Source of the DNA: DATESG01 sp964480275
GTDB taxonomy: Bacteria; Bacillota_I; Bacilli_A; RFN20; CAG-826
Length of the DNA stretch: 11,051 nucleotides
Assembly: GCA_964480275.1 (NCBI GenBank)
Contig: CAYZOC010000036.1
Span: 1-11,051 of the forward strand
Reading direction: 5' to 3'
Shown here: in pieces, positions 5,662 through 11,051 of the stretch
Position numbering within the stretch: position 1 is the first letter of the stretch
Layout of the letters: the number at the start of each line of letters is the position of its first letter
Notes under the pieces: generated by a model
What the model saw: only the letters and a program-made list of their open reading frames with translations
What the model was told of the DNA's origin: nothing
The model's database searches: none
Translations under genes and position numbers: made by a program

Positions 5662-6594
5662 TTAACGTAATTTTTTAACGTAACGATTAGCCGCTAATGC
5701 GGCAATTGCCCCATCACTTGTCGCGGTGACAATTTGACGAAGATTTTTTTGATTGACATCGCCAATTGAGAATAGGCCAGGCACTTCTGTCATCATTTCA
5801 TGATTGACTAACACATAACCACGTTCATCACGAACCTTTAAGCCTTCAAGTAGATCACTGACAGCATCAAGACCAACAAAAGGAAATACAGCTTTGACCG
5901 GTATTGTTTTTTCTTCACCCGTCACAATGTTTTTAACTCTTAGGCCATCAACTTGATTACCATCACCATGAATTTCTAGTGGAATAGTGTCTAAAACTAG
6001 TTCAATGTTGGCTTTTTCTTTAAGTTCTTCTACCGCGCCTTCATCTGCTCTAAATTCTTGACGACGATGGACCAAATAAATTTTATTAACAATATCAGCG
6101 GTAAACACTGCTTCTTCAACGGCAGAGTTACCACCACCAACGATGGCGATATCTTCGCCCTTATAAAGAGCGGCATCACAAACTGCGCAATAAGACACAC
6201 CTTTATTCGTGTATTTTGCTTCTCCGGGAATCTTCAGTTTTCTTTCTTGGGTTCCGGTCGCTACGATAACGGCACGTGCATATTCAACGCCTTCATCAGT
6301 TTCTATTTCAAATTCATTTTCATTTTTACTAATTTTCTTAACGTCAGCGTAATCAATACTAATACCCATTTCCCGAAGTTGCTCATACATCTTAAAGGCA
6401 AGATCAGGTCCCGGAATATCAAAATAGCCTGGATAGTTATCAACAACAGCGGTAATATTCATTTTTCCGCCTGGTGCGTACTTATCAACAATCTTAAACT
6501 GAATATTCGCACGCTTTAAATAAATCGCCGCGGTCATACCAGCTGGACCCGCACCAATAATGTAAATTTGATTTAATTTTTTTTCTTCACTCAT
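5662..6594 (-). CDS. trxB: Thioredoxin-disulfide reductase
   Basis: FAD enzyme of the cytoplasm that uses NADPH to reduce thioredoxin, supplying electrons to ribonucleotide reductase and thiol repair. The 310 residues match the low-molecular-weight bacterial type. The FAD-binding motif GAGPAG is at 14-19. The redox-active CAVCD is at 136-140 (Cys136, Cys139), inside the NADPH domain. A second Rossmann motif GGGNSAVEEA is at 153-162. HRRQEFR (176-182) carries the arginines typical of NADPH binding, and SIGDV (276-280) is the second FAD contact. The ATG has a GGAGG site 9 bases upstream. It follows lgt with 85 bases between; no terminator is visible there, so co-transcription with lgt is likely. 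Its own terminator follows directly. The stop is TAA. Confidence 0.97.
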   Translation of the reverse strand: MSEEKKLNQIYIIGAGPAGMTAAIYLKRANIQFKIVDKYAPGGKMNITAVVDNYPGYFDIPGPDLAFKMYEQLREMGISIDYADVKKISKNENEFEIETDEGVEYARAVIVATGTQERKLKIPGEAKYTNKGVSYCAVCDAALYKGEDIAIVGGGNSAVEEAVFTADIVNKIYLVHRRQEFRADEGAVEELKEKANIELVLDTIPLEIHGDGNQVDGLRVKNIVTGEEKTIPVKAVFPFVGLDAVSDLLEGLKVRDERGYVLVNHEMMTEVPGLFSIGDVNQKNLRQIVTATSDGAIAALAANRYVKKLR

Positions 6595-6679
6595 AATAAA
6601 TAACCTCCACTCCGACCTTTAGGCCAACGCTTCTAATTTAAGCACATTCAAACAGTCTACGTAAATAATATGCTTTTTA

Positions 6680-7969
6680 TTATTTTGTTTCAATGGCTTT
6701 TGGCTGTTTTGATTTATTAAGATGATGGATTACGTGATTGATGATGATTGCAAGAACGCCAGCAGCAGCAAAGATGATTCCCCATATGTAGGACCAGCTC
6801 CCATCTTGACCCATATTGTAGCTTGGATCACGAAGTGGTTCTAAAATTGTTCGGGTTAATCCATACCAAATTGCGTATGTGAAGGCCATATCAAGCGGAA
6901 GTTTCCACTTTTTAAGTCCAACACCAACAGCGTAACGCATGACAAAGTAACCAGCAATATTAGAAATTGATTCAATAAAGAACAAGGGGACACGATATTC
7001 GCCGAGAATAAACATATTACGTTTAACAAATTCTGGTAGGAAGAAATAGGCATTCATATTAGGGATTGCGGCCCCATATACTTCTTGATTAAAGAAATTT
7101 CCCCATCTTCCAATTGCTTGAGCAAGAATAATTGTCGGAACAATCATATCAACTGCAAACAATAAACTAATTTCTTTACGTTTAAATTTGACATAGAGGA
7201 CGCCAGCAATAATACCTAGGAGTGCACCGCCCATGATGGCAAGTCCACCTTCCCAAATATAAAACATTTTAATTGGGTCAGCGGCAAAACGGTGCCAATC
7301 ACCAATAACGTACCAAATACGCGCACCGACAATACCCGCGGGAAATGCGATATAAAACACATTTTCTAAGAGCCCGTGGCGCTTATATTTTTTATACATT
7401 TCATGATCGGAAATAAAGTAAGAAAGGAGGGCGCCAGCAAGGATGAAAAGGGCATAAAAGGCAATTCCCTGGCCGGTTTCACGATTAAAATATATTTTAT
7501 TCATCAAGGGGAAGGTAATTACATCGAGATAAACTAACCCATCCAACATCATAAATAATGTAATAATAGTGGTAATAAGTGTGACGATTACAACAATAAA
7601 GGATTTTTTGCTATAAAAATCAGCTGCCTTAAATTTATAAAAGTGTAAAACAAAGGCGAGCAAAAATAGCGATAGACTGACAAAAAATAGGAGTGAGCCA
7701 ATAATTGATAAGGCTATTCCGCCACCATTTCCATTTCCAGCAGTTAGACCAGTAGTCACAACGGCCGCACTAGCAAAAACAATAAAGGCCACCGTTTTAA
7801 TTAGAATTGAACGACCAAGTTTTTGGGTGATTTCTTTAACATCGACTTTTTCACCAAGATATTTTTTTAAATCTAGCGACCCTAGCGCAAAACTAGCAAT
7901 CGCTAATAAGGCGAGGATAAAGATGATTGTGCCTTCAACGGCATTTATATGAAAATTGAATAAGGACAT
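6680..7969 (-). CDS. lgt: Prolipoprotein diacylglyceryl transferase with extra N-terminal membrane region
   Basis: Lgt moves the diacylglyceryl group of phosphatidylglycerol to the lipobox cysteine of prelipoproteins at the cell membrane. The core is roughly residues 155-410. It contains the signature GRWGNFFNQEVYG (287-299; Arg288, Asn291, Glu296 and Gly299 match E. coli R143, N146, E151 and G154). It also contains Tyr172 (Y26), and Tyr369, Arg373 and Glu377 (Y235, R239, E243). The family His in GGxxxHGG (E. coli H103) is Met246 in GGLAIMGG. At 429 residues it is about 150 longer than usual. Residues 1-150 carry four additional hydrophobic segments near 12-30, 55-75, 85-110 and 122-145. The long start is supported by AGGAGG 8 bases before the ATG. 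The tail is a short basic cytoplasmic end. It lies 61 bases after uvrA; the stop is tandem TAA TAA. Confidence 0.95.
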   Translation of the reverse strand: MSLFNFHINAVEGTIIFILALLAIASFALGSLDLKKYLGEKVDVKEITQKLGRSILIKTVAFIVFASAAVVTTGLTAGNGNGGGIALSIIGSLLFFVSLSLFLLAFVLHFYKFKAADFYSKKSFIVVIVTLITTIITLFMMLDGLVYLDVITFPLMNKIYFNRETGQGIAFYALFILAGALLSYFISDHEMYKKYKRHGLLENVFYIAFPAGIVGARIWYVIGDWHRFAADPIKMFYIWEGGLAIMGGALLGIIAGVLYVKFKRKEISLLFAVDMIVPTIILAQAIGRWGNFFNQEVYGAAIPNMNAYFFLPEFVKRNMFILGEYRVPLFFIESISNIAGYFVMRYAVGVGLKKWKLPLDMAFTYAIWYGLTRTILEPLRDPSYNMGQDGSWSYIWGIIFAAAGVLAIIINHVIHHLNKSKQPKAIETK

Positions 7970-8030
7970 AAAGTCTCCCTCCTATACTAGAAAATAATAA
8001 CACGATAAAAAAATTTATATTAGAAAATGC

Positions 8031-10862
8031 TTACACTTTTAAATAAGGTTTTAAATAGTGTCCGGTCACTGATTGAGGATTTCTTGCAATCTCCTCTGGT
8101 GTTCCACTAGCGACGACTTCACCGCCATGATTACCACCATTTGGGCCAAGATCAATAATATGGTCGGCCATTTTGATGACTTCAAGATTATGTTCAATAA
8201 CAACAACTGACTCACCGTTATCAACAAAACGTTGCAAGGCTAAAAGTAATTTTTTTACATCATCAGTATGAAGTCCCGTTGTTGGTTCATCGAGAAGATA
8301 AAGTGTTTTACCGGTCGACCTACGTTGTAGTTCAAAGGCTAATTTCACCCGTTGGGCCTCACCGCCACTTAATTCTGGAGCAGGTTGGCCTAATTTAATA
8401 TAACCAAGACCAACATCGGCTAAAGTTTGGAGTTTATGAACAATTTTTGTTCTAGAAGCAAAGAAAGTGAGTGCATCTTCAACGGTCAAATCTAAAACAT
8501 CGGCAATTGATTTATCACGATACTTTACGGCAAGCGTTTCTTCGTTATAACGTTTACCATCACAAACTTCACAACGGACATAAACATCGGGTAAAAAATT
8601 CATCGGAATTCTAGTTACACCAGCGCCTTCACAGTGTTCACAGCGCCCCCCACGATTATTAAAGGAAAACTGTCCCTTATCAAAACCACGACTCTTAGCA
8701 TCCAGCGTCTGCGCAAACAAATCACGAATATCATCAAATGTTTTTGTATATGTTGCCGGATTTGAGCGAGGCGTACGACCGATAGGATCTTGACTAATAT
8801 TAATTACTTTATCAATGTTTTCTAGGCCTTTTATTTCATCGTGTTCACCTGGAAATGTGTCGACTTTACGAAGATATCCATCAACAGCGCGATGAAGAAT
8901 ATCATTGATTAGTGTCGACTTGCCACTACCGGAAACACCCGTAACAAGCGTAAGAGTTCCAAGCGGGAATTTAACATCAATATTTTTTAAGTTATGACAA
9001 CGAGCGCCTCTAACTTCTAAAAATTTCCCATTTCCACGACTACGTTTAATCGGCAGTGGGATAAATTTACGACCGGCTAAGTAATCACCAGTAATTGATT
9101 TTTTTGCACGTTTGATATCTTCAACACTACCAGTAGCGACAACTTCGCCACCATGAACACCAGCCCCGGGTCCGATATCAACAATGAAATCTGCTTGCTT
9201 GATAGTGTCTTCATCATGTTCGACAACAATCAGGGTATTACCTAAATCGACCATGTCTTTTAAGGCTTGGATTAATTTATCATTGTCCCGTTGATGAAGA
9301 CCAATACTTGGTTCATCTAAAACATAAAGGACGCCAGAAAGTTTGCTGCCGATTTGTGTTGCTAATCTAATGCGTTGAGCCTCGCCACCAGATAGCGTCA
9401 TACTCGCGCGAGCAAGCGTTAAATAATCAAGACCAACTTTAATTAAAAACTCAAGTCGGTGATCGATTTCTTTTAACACTAAATCCGCAATCTGCGCATC
9501 AGTCGCATTTAGTTTTTGACTTTGCTCAGTCATGAATTCTCGTAGTTCACCAATTTGCATAAGTGTTAAATCATAAATAGATTTACCACCAATTTTAACC
9601 GCTAAAGCTTCGCTTCTAAGGCGCGCCCCATGACATTTTGTACACACAGTATCATGCATATATTTTTCATATACAACGCGCATAAATTCACTTGTTGTCT
9701 CTTCATACAAACGCTCAATAAGGGTCTTAATTCCTTCAATATATCCTCGTTTATGATTAATGTTACCACTGCTTGACTTAAGAATGTATTCATGAGGGCG
9801 TGGGGAACCAATCAATAAGATTTTTTGCTTATCAGCGCTTATTTTCTTATATGGTATATTCATATCAATATCATAAAGTTCACAAAGCTTGGTAAACTCT
9901 TGCCATGATAAATTTTTCGTACCAATGACGTTTTTATAATATTCAATTGCCCCTTGATTTATTGTTAAGTTTTCATTAGGAATGAGAATTCTTAAATCAA
10001 CTTCGCGCTTGATGCCTAATCCCCGACACTCTGGGCAAAAGCCTAGAGGTGCATTAAATGAAAAAAGTCGAGGTTCAAGTTTTGGCACACTAAATCCACA
10101 TATCTTACAGGCATGATGACTTGAAAAAAGTTTTTCTTCGTTATCAACAAGGACTTTAACATAGCCGTGTCCCCAATCAAGAGCAAGATTAATTGCATCA
10201 TAAATACGGGAACGGCTTTCTAAGTTAAGACCAATCCGATCAATAACAATATCAATATCATGCCGTTTATTTTTATCTAGTTCGCTTAGTTCTTCAATTC
10301 TTGTAATCTCACCATCTAGTCTAATTCTCACAAAACCATCTTTTTTAATTTTTTCGATTGTTTCCTTATGGGTTCCCTTTTGTTGAGCAATAATTGGGGC
10401 AAGAATTTGGAGCTTGGTCCGCTCGGGAAAGGCCATTATTTCATCAATTATTCTTTGGGGACTATAAGCAACAATTGGCTCATGATGAATCGGGCAATAT
10501 GGCGTGCCAATCCGGGCAAAAAGTAGTCGCAGATAGTCGTATATTTCCGTAATTGTCCCCACGGTCGAGCGGGGGTTATTCGATGTCGTTTTTTGTTCGA
10601 TACTAATCGCGGGACTTAGACCCTCGATCGAATCAACATCGGGCTTTGAGACATTGCCTAAAAACTGCCGAGCATAGCTAGAAAGACTTTCGACATAGCG
10701 GCGTTGTCCTTCGTTATAAATAGTCTCAAGGGCCAAACTTGATTTACCACTACCAGAGACACCAGTAAAAACAACTAGTTTATTTTTGGGAATTGTTAAA
10801 CTAATGTTCTTAAGATTGCGGTCACGTGCACCTTTAATAATAATATTATTACGACTATCCAT
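8031..10862 (-). CDS. uvrA: Excinuclease ABC subunit A
   Basis: Damage-recognition ATPase of nucleotide excision repair. It dimerises, loads UvrB onto damaged DNA and leaves before UvrC cuts. The 943 residues are full length with two ABC modules. The first has Walker A GVSGSGKSS (34-42), signature LSGGEAQRIRLA (490-501) and Walker B VLDEPS (514-519). The second has Walker A GVSGSGKST (642-650), signature LSGGEAQRVKLA (831-842) and Walker B LLDEPT (856-861). Zinc modules are visible at Cys252/255/276/279 and Cys741/744/764/767, with a further CTKC pair at 407-410. The ATG has a GAGG site 6 bases upstream. uvrB, often next to uvrA, is not adjacent: upstream is a divergent tRNA gene. No LexA-type SOS operator was recognised. 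The stop is TAA and no terminator is seen before lgt. Confidence 0.98.
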   Translation of the reverse strand: MDSRNNIIIKGARDRNLKNISLTIPKNKLVVFTGVSGSGKSSLALETIYNEGQRRYVESLSSYARQFLGNVSKPDVDSIEGLSPAISIEQKTTSNNPRSTVGTITEIYDYLRLLFARIGTPYCPIHHEPIVAYSPQRIIDEIMAFPERTKLQILAPIIAQQKGTHKETIEKIKKDGFVRIRLDGEITRIEELSELDKNKRHDIDIVIDRIGLNLESRSRIYDAINLALDWGHGYVKVLVDNEEKLFSSHHACKICGFSVPKLEPRLFSFNAPLGFCPECRGLGIKREVDLRILIPNENLTINQGAIEYYKNVIGTKNLSWQEFTKLCELYDIDMNIPYKKISADKQKILLIGSPRPHEYILKSSSGNINHKRGYIEGIKTLIERLYEETTSEFMRVVYEKYMHDTVCTKCHGARLRSEALAVKIGGKSIYDLTLMQIGELREFMTEQSQKLNATDAQIADLVLKEIDHRLEFLIKVGLDYLTLARASMTLSGGEAQRIRLATQIGSKLSGVLYVLDEPSIGLHQRDNDKLIQALKDMVDLGNTLIVVEHDEDTIKQADFIVDIGPGAGVHGGEVVATGSVEDIKRAKKSITGDYLAGRKFIPLPIKRSRGNGKFLEVRGARCHNLKNIDVKFPLGTLTLVTGVSGSGKSTLINDILHRAVDGYLRKVDTFPGEHDEIKGLENIDKVINISQDPIGRTPRSNPATYTKTFDDIRDLFAQTLDAKSRGFDKGQFSFNNRGGRCEHCEGAGVTRIPMNFLPDVYVRCEVCDGKRYNEETLAVKYRDKSIADVLDLTVEDALTFFASRTKIVHKLQTLADVGLGYIKLGQPAPELSGGEAQRVKLAFELQRRSTGKTLYLLDEPTTGLHTDDVKKLLLALQRFVDNGESVVVIEHNLEVIKMADHIIDLGPNGGNHGGEVVASGTPEEIARNPQSVTGHYLKPYLKV

Positions 10863-10879
10863 AATTCACCTCGAAAACT

Positions 10880-10888
10880 ATTGTAACA
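10880..10888 (-). promoter_or_regulatory. Possible extended -10 of the uvrA promoter
   Basis: The minus strand reads TGt-TACAAT (10888-10880), an extended -10 with five of six matches to TATAAT. No convincing -35 lies 16-18 bases upstream. It is the best candidate between the tRNA gene and uvrA, but it would leave a leader of only about 11 bases with the ribosome binding site at its very start, so it is tentative. Confidence 0.3.
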
Positions 10889-10958
10889 AAATCCAGCGAC
10901 CTTGGTTTGTTTTTTGCCTATAATTTCAAACATCACTTATTTTTTCTAATATTTCCCC

Positions 10959-10986
10959 TTTATTAATATGCGATTTCGACTATAAT
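10959..10986 (+). promoter_or_regulatory. Probable promoter of the tRNA-Pro gene
   Basis: A perfect TATAAT at 10981-10986 lies 10 bases before the first base of the tRNA, so transcription would start about 4 bases ahead of the mature 5' end, a normal arrangement for a tRNA gene. The -35 is poor (TTTATT at 10959-10964, 16-base spacer). Confidence 0.55.
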
Positions 10987-10996
10987 ATAGTGAGAC

Positions 10997-11051
10997 CGGG
11001 ACGTAGCACAGCTTGGTAGTGCGCTACCTTGGGGTGGTAGAGGTCGTGAGT
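10997..11051 (+). tRNA. tRNA-Pro, anticodon GGG (3' end cut by window)
   Basis: The first 55 bases of a tRNA are present. The acceptor 5' strand CGGGACG is at 10997-11003. The D stem GCAC/GTGC pairs 11006-11009 with 11019-11022, and the D loop contains GG at 11015-11016. The anticodon stem CTACC/GGTAG pairs 11024-11028 with 11036-11040 around the 7-base loop TTGGGGT. The anticodon is GGG (11031-11033), with G at position 37 as in other proline tRNAs. The variable loop is AGGTC and the T-stem 5' strand is GTGAG. The remaining T loop, T-stem 3' strand and acceptor 3' strand lie beyond the window. Initial C with a GGG acceptor run is typical of tRNA-Pro. It may be the first of a tRNA cluster. 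Confidence 0.9.

Noticed and set aside
6058..6519. A 153-codon open frame on the plus strand inside trxB
   Set aside because: It lies fully antisense to a well-conserved trxB, has a composition typical of a reverse-frame shadow, no recognisable domain and no clear ribosome binding site.
6595..6679. Separate promoter for trxB
   Set aside because: TGcTTAAAT with a distant TTTACG on the minus strand is a poor match, and no terminator separates lgt from trxB, so co-transcription is simpler.
10919..10924. Second plus-strand TATAAT before the tRNA gene
   Set aside because: There is no -35 at a suitable distance, and the TATAAT at 10981 is correctly placed for the tRNA start.
10863..10996. LexA/SOS operator upstream of uvrA
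   Set aside because: Neither the Bacillus CGAAC-N4-GTTCG pattern nor the CTGT-N8-ACAG pattern is present.
1..11051. Mobile elements, CRISPR arrays, phage or toxin-antitoxin genes
   Set aside because: No transposase, direct-repeat array, integrase or paired toxin gene was found. The XRE protein has no adjacent toxin: its neighbours are whiA and gap.

Overview
The window comes from an AT-rich, low-GC Gram-positive bacterium, most likely a member of the Bacilli / Erysipelotrichia / Mollicutes neighbourhood. The reasons are the gene content and order (uvrA, lgt, trxB, rapZ/yvcJ, whiA, gap, pgk, tpiA, a thinned version of a block conserved in Firmicutes), strong AGGAGG-type ribosome binding sites, and Firmicutes-style intrinsic terminators. 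Every tryptophan codon I checked is TGG. One gene (rapZ) ends in TGA, overlapping the next ATG. The standard bacterial code is therefore the best reading, and the genome is not an obvious UGA=Trp mycoplasma.

Layout: all nine protein genes lie on the minus strand, so they are read from right to left. From the right edge: a tRNA-Pro gene (plus strand, cut by the window end) stands divergent to uvrA. Then come lgt and trxB, closed by a clear intrinsic terminator at 5634-5656. Next, rapZ-whiA and a small XRE-type repressor form a tightly coupled group (4-base overlap, then 2-base gap). Then gap follows, with its own promoter region and a strong UUCG-loop terminator-like hairpin immediately after it. 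pgk-tpiA follow as a tightly coupled pair ending in an intrinsic terminator at 292-318. The leftmost ~290 bases hold no gene. On the minus strand they carry an apparently tandem promoter set, an imperfect hairpin and a boxA-like CTTTGAAAACTAAACA sequence. That is the arrangement of a Firmicutes rRNA operon start, so a 16S rRNA gene probably begins just beyond base 1.

How the genes work together: gap, pgk and tpiA encode three consecutive lower/central glycolysis enzymes. The hairpin between gap and pgk would make gap mRNA more abundant than pgk-tpiA. The rapZ-whiA pair is a regulatory module, usually joined in Firmicutes by yvcK and crh. Here yvcK is absent between them, and a small DNA-binding protein sits where crh (and cggR) would be expected. 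uvrA (nucleotide excision repair), lgt (lipoprotein maturation) and trxB (thioredoxin reduction) are housekeeping genes. hprK, often next to lgt, is not present here.

The most unusual features are an Lgt with an extra ~150-residue, four-helix membrane region at its N terminus and a Met in place of the family's active-region His; the XRE gene between whiA and gap, next to a perfect 8-bp inverted repeat; and a tRNA-Pro with anticodon GGG. I saw no mobile element, CRISPR array, phage gene or clear novel system. The window is mostly conserved core genome.
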